Numbered from the stretch's first letter, positions 24,839 to 34,497 are shown. The stretch is 64,000 bases of DNA from Runella slithyformis DSM 19594 (GCF_000218895.1 NC_015703.1:2617001-2681000), one strand, 5' to 3'. Program-made: numbers and translations. Notes: generated by a model from the letters alone, not told the origin.

Positions 24839-26026
24839 ATGAAGACCGTAGATTCGTACAATTTTGCAGGGAAGCGAGCGCTTATTCGCGTAGACTTCAA
24901 TGTGCCCCTCAACGAGAAATTCGAAATTACTGACGACACCCGTATTCAGGCAACTCTTCCCACCATCCGCAAGATCCTGGCGGACGGCGGCTCCTGCATT
25001 CTGATGTCACACTTGGGACGCCCGAAAGACGGGCCAACTGAAAAATATTCCCTTAAACACCTGATCAATCCGCTGTCGGTCATACTGGGCGTTGAGGTTA
25101 AATTTGCCGATGATTGCATCGGAGAATCTGCCTATGATCAGGCAACTACCCTTAAAGCCGGCGAAATCCTGTTGCTCGAAAACCTGCGTTTTTACAAGCA
25201 GGAAGAAAAAGGCGACGTAGCTTTTGCCGAAAAATTGTCCCAACTCGGAGATGTTTGGGTAAACGATGCCTTCGGAACCGCGCACCGCGCCCACGCTTCT
25301 ACGGCCGTGATCGGTCAGTTTTTTGAAGACCGTATTTGCGGGTACGTTATGCAGGCTGAAATCGACAATGCCCAGCGCATTCTCGAACACGCGGAGCGTC
25401 CTTTCACGGCCATCATGGGCGGTGCCAAGATCTCGGACAAAATCCTCATCATTGAGCGTCTGTTGGATAAAGTAGACAATCTCATCATCGGTGGCGGGAT
25501 GACCTACACGTTTACCAAAGCCCTGGGTGGCCAAATCGGCAAGTCGTTATTAGAAGCTGATAAGCAGGAGCTGGCCCTTGAAATTCTAGAAAAAGCTAAA
25601 GCAAAAGGTGTGAATATCATCATGCCCGTAGATAACGTGTGCGCCGATGCTTTTTCAAACGACGCCAATCGGCAAGTGGTGGCTACCGGACACATCCCCG
25701 ACGGTTGGGAAGGTTTGGACATTGGTCCTGAGTCGATCACCTTGTTTGAAGAAGCGGTTCGTACTTCAAAGACCATTCTTTGGAATGGCCCGATGGGGGT
25801 ATTTGAATTTCCTAATTTTGCCATCGGAACGGACGCAATTGCTAAAGCAGTGGTGAGAGCAACGGAAGAAAACGGAGCGTTTTCGCTTATCGGCGGGGGA
25901 GATTCAGCTTCAGCCATCAACAATGCCGGCTATGGCGATCGGGTAAGCTACGTTTCCACCGGCGGCGGGGCGTTGCTCGAATACATGGAAGGAAAAGAAT
26001 TGCCGGGCGTAGCGGCTTTGGCGTAG
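24839..26026 (+). CDS. pgk: Phosphoglycerate kinase
   Basis: 395 residues from the ATG at 24839 ([20 protein letters not shown]). Standard single-chain [11 protein letters not shown] and SHLGRP bind 3-phosphoglycerate, [16 protein letters not shown] and [14 protein letters not shown] are signature stretches, and [21 protein letters not shown] and GGGDSASAI form the nucleotide domain. It transfers phosphate between 1,3-bisphosphoglycerate and ADP in glycolysis. Length is normal for the family. It is a single-gene unit between strong terminators and convergent with the next gene. Confidence 0.97.
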   Translation: MKTVDSYNFAGKRALIRVDFNVPLNEKFEITDDTRIQATLPTIRKILADGGSCILMSHLGRPKDGPTEKYSLKHLINPLSVILGVEVKFADDCIGESAYDQATTLKAGEILLLENLRFYKQEEKGDVAFAEKLSQLGDVWVNDAFGTAHRAHASTAVIGQFFEDRICGYVMQAEIDNAQRILEHAERPFTAIMGGAKISDKILIIERLLDKVDNLIIGGGMTYTFTKALGGQIGKSLLEADKQELALEILEKAKAKGVNIIMPVDNVCADAFSNDANRQVVATGHIPDGWEGLDIGPESITLFEEAVRTSKTILWNGPMGVFEFPNFAIGTDAIAKAVVRATEENGAFSLIGGGDSASAINNAGYGDRVSYVSTGGGALLEYMEGKELPGVAALA

Positions 26027-26036
26027 GGGTATCGGC

Positions 26037-26086
26037 ACTTATAAATAAAGAGGACACCTTTTCGGGTGTCCTCTTTATTTATAAGT
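26037..26086. terminator. Bidirectional terminator between pgk and the convergent gene
   Basis: Perfect 22-bp arms (26037-26058 and 26065-26086) flank the loop TTTTCG. The GC-rich core AGAGGACACC is flanked by A/T runs on both sides, so it should work on both strands. Confidence 0.9.
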
Positions 26087-26095
26087 ACTCAAAAA

Positions 26096-26740
26096 CTACT
26101 GTGCTTCATATTTCTCCACTACCCGCAGAATATCCTCGTCTTTCGAAAGCTTGAGTTTTTGTTCTTTGATAAAGGTTTCCAGTTCGGCCTGCTTATCACC
26201 GAGCGCTTCCAAAAGTGTCTTTTTGTCTTTTTTGAGACGGGTTATCGCACCGTTTTTAAATAAATACAACGCCTCATCTTTCATGAACCGCTTGGTCTGA
26301 GTGGCTGAGCCATAGAGTTTTTCCGTCTGGATGCGCACGGAAGTGTGTTTTAATAACTTGACGTTGCCATCGTACAGTACCTGATAAAAATTTCGGTCGG
26401 TCAGGGGGTCAATGGCCGGGAAGCCACTTCTGAATACGCCGTCATTGGTCGAAAATTCCGTAATTTCCTTACTGAAACGGTACGGCTTCTGATTTTCTTC
26501 GTATTCGAGTTCATCCTTGTAAAGATCATAGCGCATTTTGGCCAATTCATACGTTTTGCCGTTATTTTTGGCTTTGACGCTGCCCCTCGACCAAGCGTCG
26601 TTCAGGTACGGAGATCCTTCGATCTCGGTGTAGCCGCCTTCAAACATCGGGCGACCGTTGATGTCCTGAAGAAACATACTTTGAGCGTATGTTGAGAGGG
26701 TCAATAAAATCAATCCCCCACAGAGTAATGACTTTTTCAT
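26096..26740 (-). CDS. Exported protein of unknown function
   Basis: 214 residues from the ATG at 26740; the open frame extends 25 codons further upstream, but the signal peptide MKKSLLCGGLILLTLSTYAQ marks the start. The mature part has SMFLQDINGRPMFEGGYTEI, SPYLNDAWSRGSVKAKNNGK and a lysine/glutamate-rich C-terminal helix (KKTLLEALGDKQAELETFI) that may form a coiled coil. The middle (YRFSKEITEFSTNDGVFRSG) looks like a beta-rich domain. No family is recognised. It faces pgk across a strong terminator and diverges from the orphan NuoN-like gene. Confidence 0.75.
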   Translation of the reverse strand: MKKSLLCGGLILLTLSTYAQSMFLQDINGRPMFEGGYTEIEGSPYLNDAWSRGSVKAKNNGKTYELAKMRYDLYKDELEYEENQKPYRFSKEITEFSTNDGVFRSGFPAIDPLTDRNFYQVLYDGNVKLLKHTSVRIQTEKLYGSATQTKRFMKDEALYLFKNGAITRLKKDKKTLLEALGDKQAELETFIKEQKLKLSKDEDILRVVEKYEAQ

Positions 26741-26779
26741 GTTGCGTTGTACTTTTGCGAGCAAATTAAACAATCTCCC

Positions 26780-28234
26780 TTGCGACTCCAAGACCATCTT
26801 TACCACGTTATCCAAAGTCTGCCCGGTTTTATCCCCGAAACGTGGCTGGCAGGAGCTTTTTTATTCATTATTCTCAGTGAAATATTGCTGAAATACAGCC
26901 GTTGGCAATCACAAACCAACGGCATTTTGCGGGCGTTGACCGTTATTCTGCTTACGGTGGCGTTTGGTTTGGTTTTTCTTCAATGGAACGATTTGGGCGG
27001 GTATTTATTTCATCACCTGATCTATCTCGACCACAAAGCCGGTTTCTTCAAACTGCTTATTCTGACGGCTACGCTCTTGGTGCTTCTGCACGTTCAGCTC
27101 ATGCGGACAGATTTGCCGGCTGAATTTTACAGCCTTTTGTTAGCGGTAGTCTTGGGCCTTTTTCTGATGACGATGGCGGTCAATGGCCTGAGTATGTATC
27201 TTTCCATTGAATTGGTGTCGATCGGGTCGTATTTAATGGCCACGTTGGGCAAGGGAAAAACATCAGGGGAAGGCGGTATCAAGTACCTGTTGTTTGGGGC
27301 GTTGAGTTCTGCTATTATGTTGTACGGATTGTCTTTATTGTATGGTATGACGGGAACGCTGAATTTCACGAGCGACGTATTTGCCCATCAGTTAACCCAA
27401 AACCCGCCGATTATTTTATTGGTTGTGGGGTTTCTTACGCTGGGCGGGGTTTTGTTCAAGTTGTCGTTGGTGCCCTTTCATGTGTGGCCGCCGGATGTGT
27501 ACGAGGCAGCGCCTACACCCGTTGTTTCCTTTCTGTCAACGACGCCTAAGGCCGCCGCGCTGCTGTTGCTGATGCGGCTTTTGAGCGTATTGCCCGCCGA
27601 TTTTCAAAAACTTACGGCCATTATTGCGCTAGTGAGTATTTTGGCGGGAAATCTTGCGGCCCTTTGGCAAAATGATCTGAAACGGCTCATGGCCTATTCG
27701 GGTATTGCGCAGGCGGGTTTTATGATTGTAGGCTTGGCGGCGTTGAATCAAACAGGATTTGAAAGCACTACTTTTTACGTGACGATTTATGTATTGACCA
27801 ATCTTGCAGTCTTTTTGCTGATTGATCTATTGGGGCAAATTACTCCGACACTGGCTTCCATTGCGGGAAAAGGAGTTATGTATCCCTTTTTAAGCGTTTG
27901 TTTCACGCTCCTGATAGTGGCATTGGTAGGGCTTCCGCCAACGGCAGGATTTACGGCTAAGCTGCTCGTGTTTTCGTCACTTTGGGAAGCCTATCAGACC
28001 ACCGGCGACCAATTGCTGATCATTCTTTTGGCGCTTGGGTTACTCAATGCCGTTGTTTCGCTGTTTTATTATTTTAAAGTTCCGTTTTATCTGTTTTTCA
28101 GAACGGCTGCTTCTTCATCGCCTGCCGACCGTATTCCGTACACAGCAGCAATCGCAGTATCTTTATTGACCCTTACGGTTTTACTGCTTTTTTTCAAAAC
28201 GGATTGGCTGCTTGATTGGATTCGGCTCCTGTAA
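26780..28234 (+). CDS. Orphan NADH-quinone oxidoreductase subunit N-like protein
   Basis: About 484 residues. The start is uncertain: TTG codons at 26780 and 26747 are the candidates, with no ATG near. About 14 membrane segments. Complex I antiporter-subunit residues are present: Glu in YLSIELVSIGSYLM, Lys in LFKLSLVPFHVWPPDVYEA, Lys in QNDLKRLMAYSGIAQAGF, and Lys in TAGFTAKLLVFSS. It is a NuoN-type proton-channel subunit, about 27 kb from the canonical nuoN at 55182. It could serve an alternative complex I or another Mrp/Nuo-related membrane system (inference). Confidence 0.82.
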   Translation: MRLQDHLYHVIQSLPGFIPETWLAGAFLFIILSEILLKYSRWQSQTNGILRALTVILLTVAFGLVFLQWNDLGGYLFHHLIYLDHKAGFFKLLILTATLLVLLHVQLMRTDLPAEFYSLLLAVVLGLFLMTMAVNGLSMYLSIELVSIGSYLMATLGKGKTSGEGGIKYLLFGALSSAIMLYGLSLLYGMTGTLNFTSDVFAHQLTQNPPIILLVVGFLTLGGVLFKLSLVPFHVWPPDVYEAAPTPVVSFLSTTPKAAALLLLMRLLSVLPADFQKLTAIIALVSILAGNLAALWQNDLKRLMAYSGIAQAGFMIVGLAALNQTGFESTTFYVTIYVLTNLAVFLLIDLLGQITPTLASIAGKGVMYPFLSVCFTLLIVALVGLPPTAGFTAKLLVFSSLWEAYQTTGDQLLIILLALGLLNAVVSLFYYFKVPFYLFFRTAASSSPADRIPYTAAIAVSLLTLTVLLLFFKTDWLLDWIRLL

Positions 28235-28349
28235 TGAATGCCGTGTATTTACTTCTTTTTGTCCTTGGTCACGGTTGCAGTATTCATTGATTATTATCAG
28301 CTTAACGAATAATTTTGTCCTTCTGAGAACAACGGATAGCCCAAGCTTT

Positions 28350-28357
28350 TATCTTTG
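28350..28357 (+). promoter_or_regulatory. -7 box (TATCTTTG) for the first kup gene
   Basis: TATCTTTG matches TAnnTTTG. Transcription starting a few bases later would leave a leader of about 110 nt to the ATG at 28475. This argues against the earlier in-frame start at 28355, which overlaps the box. Confidence 0.5.
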
Positions 28358-28474
28358 TCCGACTTTTTAACCAAATCTGAGAAAAACTGCGTTCTACAAT
28401 ACGTTAAAAGAGATCAGTCATTCATCGCTACTTCGTACCAGAGCTACCTATCATTTATAGAACAAACGATTTTC

Positions 28475-30424
28475 ATGGAACACGGTAACGGTCACCATAA
28501 TTTAGATAAAATTTCGGGCGCAGGTTTATTGGTTGCATTAGGCATTGTATACGGAGATATCGGAACCTCTCCATTGTACGTAATGCAGGCTATTATCGGC
28601 AAAGGCCGCATTAATGAAGAAGTCGTATTGGGCGCTCTTTCGTGCGTATTCTGGACGCTGACCCTCCAGACAACCATCAAGTACGTCATTTTGATCCTTC
28701 GGGCCGACAACCGGGGAGAAGGCGGAACCTTAGCATTATTTGCGTTGGTACGTCGACATGCCAAGTGGCTCACCATTCCCACCATGATCGGGGGAGCGGC
28801 ACTCCTGGCCGACGGGATCATTTGCCCCCCTATTTCAGTTTCCTCGGCCGTGGAAGGATTAGAGATTCTATATCCTGATATTCAAACGGTTCCTATTGTT
28901 CTGGTTATTTTGGCGGTACTGTTTGTCATTCAGGTATTTGGGACAAAAGTGGTCGGCGGGGCTTTTGGGCCGATCATGCTGGTATGGTTTTCGACCTTGG
29001 GGATTTTAGGGTTTTCGCACGTTATCCAAAATCCGCTCGTCATCAAAGCCCTCAGCCCTCATTATGCCTATCAATTGTTGGTAGAGCATCCCGGTGGATT
29101 TGCGCTGTTGGGAGCCGTATTTCTCTGTACCACCGGAGCGGAGGCGCTCTATTCCGACTTAGGCCACTGCGGTCGGGGAAATATTCGGGTAAGTTGGGTA
29201 TTTGTTAAAATGACCCTGTTACTCAACTACTTCGGTCAGTCGGCGTGGCTGATGGCCCATAACGGCCAATACCTCAACGGACGTAAACCTTTTTATGAGC
29301 TCATGCCGGATTGGTTTCTGTTGCCGGGCATTGCCATTGCCACCATGGCGGCGATCATTGCCAGCCAAGCCTTGATCACGGGCTCGTTTACGCTGGTCAG
29401 TGAAGCCATTCGACTGAATTTCTGGCCAAAGATCAAACTGAAATATCCTTCGGCCCAAAAAGGACAACTCTATGTGCCGAGCATCAACCTGCTTCTTTTT
29501 ATCGGTTGTGTGGCGGTGGTTTTGTATTTCAAACGCTCTACCAATATGGAAGCGGCCTACGGCTTGGCCATTACGCTGACCATGCTCGTCGATACGCTGC
29601 TGATGTCTTATTATCTCTATACGCACCGCTACAATATGTGGCTGGTCATTGTGTTTTTGGTGGTATATTTTGCGGTAGAAAGCGCGTTTATGCTGGCCAA
29701 TTTAGAGAAGTTTACGCACGGCGGTTGGGTATCGGTACTGATCTGTACCATTTTGGCAACGGTTATGTTCATCTGGCTGAAAGCAGGTCAGATCAAGGCC
29801 CAATTGACGGAATATACCAAGTTGGCAACGTACATTGATGCGCTCAAAGAACTCAGCCGCGACGTAAGCATTCCTAAATATGCCACGCACCTGGTGTTTA
29901 TGTCCAATGCTTCGCGAACGAGTGAAGTGGAGTCCAAAATTATTTATTCCATCTTCGAAAAACGCCCCAAGCGGGCCGATATCTATTGGTTTGTACACGT
30001 TGATACCACCGATGAACCGTATACAATGCAGTATAAAGTGGATGTCATTGAGCCTGATGATGTCATTAAAGTCACTTTTCGACTCGGATTCAGGATAGAA
30101 CAGCGCATCAATCTTTACCTGCGCCGTATCATCGAAGACATGGTCAAAAACAAAGAAGTGGATATTACCAGCCGATACGAGTCACTGCACCGACACAATG
30201 TCATCGGTGATTTCCGCTTTGTGGTGCTGGAAAAATTCCTTTCGTACGAAAACGAGTTGCCTATTTTTGAGCAACTCATCATGAAAGCATATTTCTTTAT
30301 TAAGGGCTTTACCAATAGTGAAGATAAATGGTTTGGGTTGGATAGCAGTGCCGTAAAGATTGAAAAAGTACCGCTTATTATCAGGGCTATTGATAAAGTA
30401 AATCTACAACGGATTTACGGCTAA
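28475..30424 (+). CDS. kup: KUP family potassium uptake protein (copy 1)
   Basis: 649 residues from the ATG at 28475. About 12 membrane segments, then a cytoplasmic C-terminal domain (about 455-649). Family marks are GIVYGDIGTSPLYVMQAI at the N-terminus, ALFALVRRHAKWLTIP, ADGIICPPISVSSAVEGLE, YSDLGHCGRGNIRVSWVFVK and SQALITGSFTLVSEAIRL. KUP proteins are proton-coupled K+ importers of the inner membrane. A close paralogue follows 15 nt after the stop, and the C-terminal domains are particularly similar, so the pair arose by tandem duplication. Confidence 0.95.
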   Translation: MEHGNGHHNLDKISGAGLLVALGIVYGDIGTSPLYVMQAIIGKGRINEEVVLGALSCVFWTLTLQTTIKYVILILRADNRGEGGTLALFALVRRHAKWLTIPTMIGGAALLADGIICPPISVSSAVEGLEILYPDIQTVPIVLVILAVLFVIQVFGTKVVGGAFGPIMLVWFSTLGILGFSHVIQNPLVIKALSPHYAYQLLVEHPGGFALLGAVFLCTTGAEALYSDLGHCGRGNIRVSWVFVKMTLLLNYFGQSAWLMAHNGQYLNGRKPFYELMPDWFLLPGIAIATMAAIIASQALITGSFTLVSEAIRLNFWPKIKLKYPSAQKGQLYVPSINLLLFIGCVAVVLYFKRSTNMEAAYGLAITLTMLVDTLLMSYYLYTHRYNMWLVIVFLVVYFAVESAFMLANLEKFTHGGWVSVLICTILATVMFIWLKAGQIKAQLTEYTKLATYIDALKELSRDVSIPKYATHLVFMSNASRTSEVESKIIYSIFEKRPKRADIYWFVHVDTTDEPYTMQYKVDVIEPDDVIKVTFRLGFRIEQRINLYLRRIIEDMVKNKEVDITSRYESLHRHNVIGDFRFVVLEKFLSYENELPIFEQLIMKAYFFIKGFTNSEDKWFGLDSSAVKIEKVPLIIRAIDKVNLQRIYG

Positions 30425-30439
30425 TTTTTTTACCCATCT

Positions 30440-32395
30440 ATGGAATCTAACGAAGGTCATCGGCACAACAACTCAAAAGTTTCAGCGGCCGGATTACTCA
30501 TTGCACTGGGGATCATTTACGGAGATATCGGAACCTCTCCCCTTTACGTCATGAAGGCTGTCACTGGAACGGTCAAGCCGATCATGGAAAATGAGATATT
30601 AGGGGCGCTCTCCTTGGTATTTTGGACACTTACCCTGCAAACCACTTTTAAATACGTTATTTTAATTCTTCGCGCCGACAACCGGGGCGAGGGAGGTATC
30701 TTTGCCTTGTACGCCTTGGTGCGCCGGCATGCCAAGTGGATCACTGTTCCGGCCATGATCGGCGGGGCAGCATTGCTTGCCGACGGCATCATTACCCCGC
30801 CCATCTCGGTCTCTTCGGCCGTAGAAGGGTTAAAGATCATTTATCCTGAACTGAAGACCATCCCCATTGTTATTGCCATTTTATCGGCGCTGTTTTTGAT
30901 TCAGAGCTTTGGAACAGGTATTGTGGGCCGTGCGTTCGGACCCATTATGCTTATTTGGTTCCTGATGCTGGCGGTGTTGGGATTCAGTCATATCAGCGAT
31001 GCGCCCGAAGTGCTCAAGTGTTTTAATCCATATTACGGGTATTGGCTGTTGTTTGAGTATCCCGAAGGCTTTTGGCTGTTAGGAGCGGTATTTTTGTGTA
31101 CTACCGGGGCGGAAGCATTGTATTCAGATCTGGGGCACTGCGGCCGGGGCAATATTCGGGTAAGTTGGGTATTCGTAAAAGCGACGCTTTTTCTGAACTA
31201 TCTTGGTCAGGGAGCATATCTGCTCAGCATCAAAGGTCAACCGCTCGGAACTCGCAATCCATTCTATGACCTCATGCCGGATTGGTTTTTATTGCCGGGC
31301 ATTTGCATTGCGACCATGGCGGCGATCATTGCCAGTCAGGCCCTGATCACCGGTTCGTTTACGCTGGTCAGTGAGGCCATTCGCCTGAATTTCTGGCCCA
31401 AAGTACGGTTACGTTATCCAAGCGTCCAAAAAGGGCAATTGTACGTGCCCAGCGTCAATTGGCTGCTTTTGGCGGGCTGCATCGGAGTGGTGCTGTATTT
31501 TCAGGAATCGTCCCGAATGGAAGCGGCCTACGGGTTGGCCATTACATTGACCATGTTGATGACCACGCTTTTGATGTCCTACTACCTGTACGCCAAGCGG
31601 TATAATTTTTGGGGTATTATTTTGTTCCTGGTTCTCTATTTAGGGATTGAAGGCTCTTTTTTGGTGGCCAACCTCCTCAAATTTATGCATGGCGGTTGGG
31701 TGTCTCTGATCATCGGAGGGACCATTGTTTCCCTGATGATTATTTGGTACAATTCTTTTTATATCAAACAGCAACTGACCGAGTACGTCAAGTTGGACAG
31801 GTACCTGGACGCGCTCAAAGAACTCAGTCGTGACGTAAGTATTCCTAAATATGCTACGCATTTGGTATTTATGTCGAGTGCTTCGCGGATAAACGAGATT
31901 GAGTCAAAAGTGATCTATTCTATATTCCAAAAACGCCCGAAACGGGCGGATATCTATTGGTTTGTACATGTTGATACCACCGATGATCCATACACGCTGG
32001 AATACAAGGTCAATATTCTTGAGCCTGAAGACGTGGTAAAGGTCAATTTCTATCTGGGTTTCCGGGTTGAGCAGCGTATTAATCTCTATCTGCGTAAGGT
32101 GATTGAAGAAATGGTGAAAAACAAGGAGGTAGATATTACCAGCCGCTATGAATCCCTTAACAAACAAAATGTGGTGGGTGATTTCAGGTTTGTGGTATTG
32201 GAAAAGTTTTTGTCCTATGAAAACGAATTACCTTTGTTTGAGCAACTCATCATGAAAGCTTATTTCTTTATTAAAGGATTTACCAATAGTGAAGATAAGT
32301 GGTTTGGACTGGATGCCAGTGCAGTAAAGATTGAGAAAGTTCCTTTGGTGATTCAGCCTATTGAAAACGTAACGCTTAAAAGAAGATATAATTAA
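30440..32395 (+). CDS. kup: KUP family potassium uptake protein (copy 2)
   Basis: 651 residues starting MESNEGHRHNNSKVSAAGLL. It has the same architecture as copy 1: GIIYGDIGTSPLYVMKAV, ALYALVRRHAKWITVP, ADGIITPPISVSSAVEGLK, YSDLGHCGRGNIRVSWVFVK. The Cys in copy 1's ICPP is Thr here (ITPP). The cytoplasmic domains share near-identical runs (DITSRYESL, VVLEKFLSYENELP, KAYFFIKGFTNSEDKWFGL). Spacing of 15 nt to copy 1 and 8 nt to the epimerase points to one transcript. Confidence 0.95.
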   Translation: MESNEGHRHNNSKVSAAGLLIALGIIYGDIGTSPLYVMKAVTGTVKPIMENEILGALSLVFWTLTLQTTFKYVILILRADNRGEGGIFALYALVRRHAKWITVPAMIGGAALLADGIITPPISVSSAVEGLKIIYPELKTIPIVIAILSALFLIQSFGTGIVGRAFGPIMLIWFLMLAVLGFSHISDAPEVLKCFNPYYGYWLLFEYPEGFWLLGAVFLCTTGAEALYSDLGHCGRGNIRVSWVFVKATLFLNYLGQGAYLLSIKGQPLGTRNPFYDLMPDWFLLPGICIATMAAIIASQALITGSFTLVSEAIRLNFWPKVRLRYPSVQKGQLYVPSVNWLLLAGCIGVVLYFQESSRMEAAYGLAITLTMLMTTLLMSYYLYAKRYNFWGIILFLVLYLGIEGSFLVANLLKFMHGGWVSLIIGGTIVSLMIIWYNSFYIKQQLTEYVKLDRYLDALKELSRDVSIPKYATHLVFMSSASRINEIESKVIYSIFQKRPKRADIYWFVHVDTTDDPYTLEYKVNILEPEDVVKVNFYLGFRVEQRINLYLRKVIEEMVKNKEVDITSRYESLNKQNVVGDFRFVVLEKFLSYENELPLFEQLIMKAYFFIKGFTNSEDKWFGLDASAVKIEKVPLVIQPIENVTLKRRYN

Positions 32396-32403
32396 AATAG
32401 ACA

Positions 32404-33465
32404 ATGAAAATTCTGATTACCGGCGGTGCCGGCTTTGTTGGTTCTTCGTTGGCGATCGCGCTGAAAACCAACTATCCTTCGTATGAAATTTATTGTTTGG
32501 ATAACCTTAAGCGTAAAGGTTCTGAACTGAATGTGGCTCGGATTTCGCAATTGGGAATTCATTACGTACACGGGGATATACGAAACAAAGAAGATTTTGA
32601 TTCTCTGCCCGCCGTTGATACGGTCATTGAAGCTTCGGCAGAACCTTCGGTACTGGCAGGACTGGACGGAACACCTGACTATTTGATTAATACCAACCTT
32701 TTCGGTACCGTCAACTGCCTCAATTATGCACTTAAACACCGGGCAGGGTTCATTTTTCTTTCAACCAGCCGGGTATATCCGATCAAGACCATTGAAACCC
32801 TTAATTTTACCGAAGCCGAAACCCGTTTTGAGTTGACCGATGACCAGCCCGTAAAGGGGGTTTCGTCCAAAGGGATTGCCGAAGATTTTCCGTTGGATGG
32901 CGCCCGTTCGCTGTATGGAACCACCAAGCTGGCTTCGGAATTGATCATTCAGGAATACAATGAATTTTATGGGTTAAAGACCGTCATCAACCGGTGCGGC
33001 GTCATTACGGGGCCTTGGCAAATGGGAAAGGTAGATCAGGGGGTAATGGTTCTGTGGATCGCCAAGCATTATTGGCAACAGCAATTGGGCTATTTCGGCT
33101 ACGGCGGTACGGGGAAACAAACCCGCGACATGCTGCACGTGGCGGATCTGTATCGTTTGATCGATTGGCAATTGCACAACTTAGAAAAAGTAAACGGAGA
33201 AATACTCAATGCCGGCGGAGGAAACGAAAGCAGCACGTCATTGCAGGAATTAACCAAGATCTGTCAGGAAGTAACGGGCAAGACCATACCCATCAAACAG
33301 GTGGCTGAAACCCGCACGGCAGACATTCGATTGTACATCACCGACAATTCAAAAGTGACGCGCCTGACTGGCTGGGCTCCTCAGATCGGGGTACGGCAGA
33401 TCGTAGAAGATATTGCCGAATGGCTGGATCAAAATCATGTTACTTTAGAACCTATTTTAAAATAA
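32404..33465 (+). CDS. NAD-dependent epimerase/dehydratase (CDP-paratose 2-epimerase-like SDR)
   Basis: 353 residues of extended SDR type. ILITGGAGFVGSSLAIAL is the NAD-binding Rossmann start, FLSTSRVYPIKTIE holds the active-site Ser region, and SLYGTTKLASELIIQEY has the catalytic YxxxK. NRCGVITGPWQMGKVDQGV, TRDMLHVADLYRLIDWQ and ILNAGGGNESSTSLQEL resemble CDP-paratose 2-epimerases (RfbE/Tyv), which make CDP-tyvelose. The precise sugar nucleotide is uncertain because no dideoxysugar genes are nearby. It lies 8 nt after the second kup gene. A pyrimidine-free link to potassium uptake is not evident, so the grouping may be incidental. Confidence 0.8.
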   Translation: MKILITGGAGFVGSSLAIALKTNYPSYEIYCLDNLKRKGSELNVARISQLGIHYVHGDIRNKEDFDSLPAVDTVIEASAEPSVLAGLDGTPDYLINTNLFGTVNCLNYALKHRAGFIFLSTSRVYPIKTIETLNFTEAETRFELTDDQPVKGVSSKGIAEDFPLDGARSLYGTTKLASELIIQEYNEFYGLKTVINRCGVITGPWQMGKVDQGVMVLWIAKHYWQQQLGYFGYGGTGKQTRDMLHVADLYRLIDWQLHNLEKVNGEILNAGGGNESSTSLQELTKICQEVTGKTIPIKQVAETRTADIRLYITDNSKVTRLTGWAPQIGVRQIVEDIAEWLDQNHVTLEPILK

Positions 33466-33499
33466 ATTATTTGTTACAATGTACTGATTAACAAATAAT
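33466..33499. other. 11-bp perfect inverted repeat upstream of kduI
   Basis: ATTATTTGTTA (33466-33476) and its exact complement (33489-33499) enclose 12 nt between the epimerase stop and the kduI start at 33533. It is AT-only apart from one G/C pair, with no T tail. An operator is more likely than a terminator. Confidence 0.5.
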
Positions 33500-33532
33500 A
33501 AGAAACGTAAAGCCTCACTACTCACTACTATC

Positions 33533-34369
33533 ATGCACATTCAAGTTCGTCATACCACCAATCCTGCGGATTTCAAAAGCTACGATACGCATCGTATTCG
33601 TGAAGAATTTTTGATGGAAAAACTCTTTGTTCCGGATCAGTTCCACTTTGTGTACTCTCATTATGATCGCATGATCGTGGGCGGAATCAAACCCGTGGGT
33701 CAATTGCATAAACTGCCCGTGTATGAGGAGCTGCGCGCTGATTATTTTCTGGAGCGCCGAGAACTGGGTATTCTCAACGTAGGAGGTGACGGGTTTGTCA
33801 TGGTAGGTGATGAGCTTTTTACGCTGCAAAAACGGGACTGTTTGTACGTGGGGAAAGGCAATAAACTGGTTTCCTTTAAAAGTCTGGACCCCGAGTTTCC
33901 GGCCAAATTTATATTGATCTCTACTCCCGCGCATCGTATCGTGCCTACTGCCCTCATGAAAGCGGCCGATGCGCTGCCTGTAGATATGGGCTCACCGGAG
34001 AAAGCCAATACCCGAACAATCTATAAGTATATCCATGCCGGTGGACTGGAGAGTTGTCAGCTGGTAATGGGCATGACCGCCATGAAATACAGCAGTGTTT
34101 GGAACACCATGCCCCCCCACGTTCATGACCGTCGGTCGGAGATTTACGTCTATTTTGACATGGAAGAAGATCAGCGGATTTTTCATTTCATGGGCGAGCC
34201 CGAAGAGACCCGTCACTTGGTGGTCGCCAACGAACAGGCCGTTATTTCGCCTCCGTGGTCTATCCATGCCGGGGCCGGCACCACCAGCTATTCGTTTCTG
34301 TGGGCCATGGCCGGTGAAAATTATTCTTTTACCGATATGGATATGCTGACAATGAATGAAATAAAGTGA
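33533..34369 (+). CDS. kduI: 5-dehydro-4-deoxy-D-glucuronate isomerase
   Basis: 278 residues. The start MHIQVRHTTNPADFKSYDTH and the segments LFVPDQFHFVYSHYDRMIVG and MPPHVHDRRSEIYVYFDM (cupin metal site HxH...E) identify KduI. It isomerises 5-keto-4-deoxyuronate, made from unsaturated uronates with KdgF's help, to 2,5-diketo-3-deoxygluconate. The reductase for the next step (KduD) is not in the window. It lies about 9 kb from the kdgF/uxa block and lacks an obvious copy of the tandem AACGTT operator, so its control may differ. Confidence 0.95.
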   Translation: MHIQVRHTTNPADFKSYDTHRIREEFLMEKLFVPDQFHFVYSHYDRMIVGGIKPVGQLHKLPVYEELRADYFLERRELGILNVGGDGFVMVGDELFTLQKRDCLYVGKGNKLVSFKSLDPEFPAKFILISTPAHRIVPTALMKAADALPVDMGSPEKANTRTIYKYIHAGGLESCQLVMGMTAMKYSSVWNTMPPHVHDRRSEIYVYFDMEEDQRIFHFMGEPEETRHLVVANEQAVISPPWSIHAGAGTTSYSFLWAMAGENYSFTDMDMLTMNEIK

Positions 34370-34463
34370 TATTTCAAAAAAACTGACCGTAATGCTTGGT
34401 TTTTAGAAAAAAAAGGCACAGTTTAGTTTTACAATCGTTAAAGGTTGATTTTACAAAGCAGAG

Positions 34464-34497
34464 ATAGCGGCCTGATAGAGCAGTTCGCTATTTTTTT
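34464..34497 (+). terminator. Intrinsic terminator after kduI
   Basis: ATAGCG (34464-34469) pairs with CGCTAT (34486-34491) and a run of T residues follows. It lies in the hpf upstream region. Confidence 0.6.
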
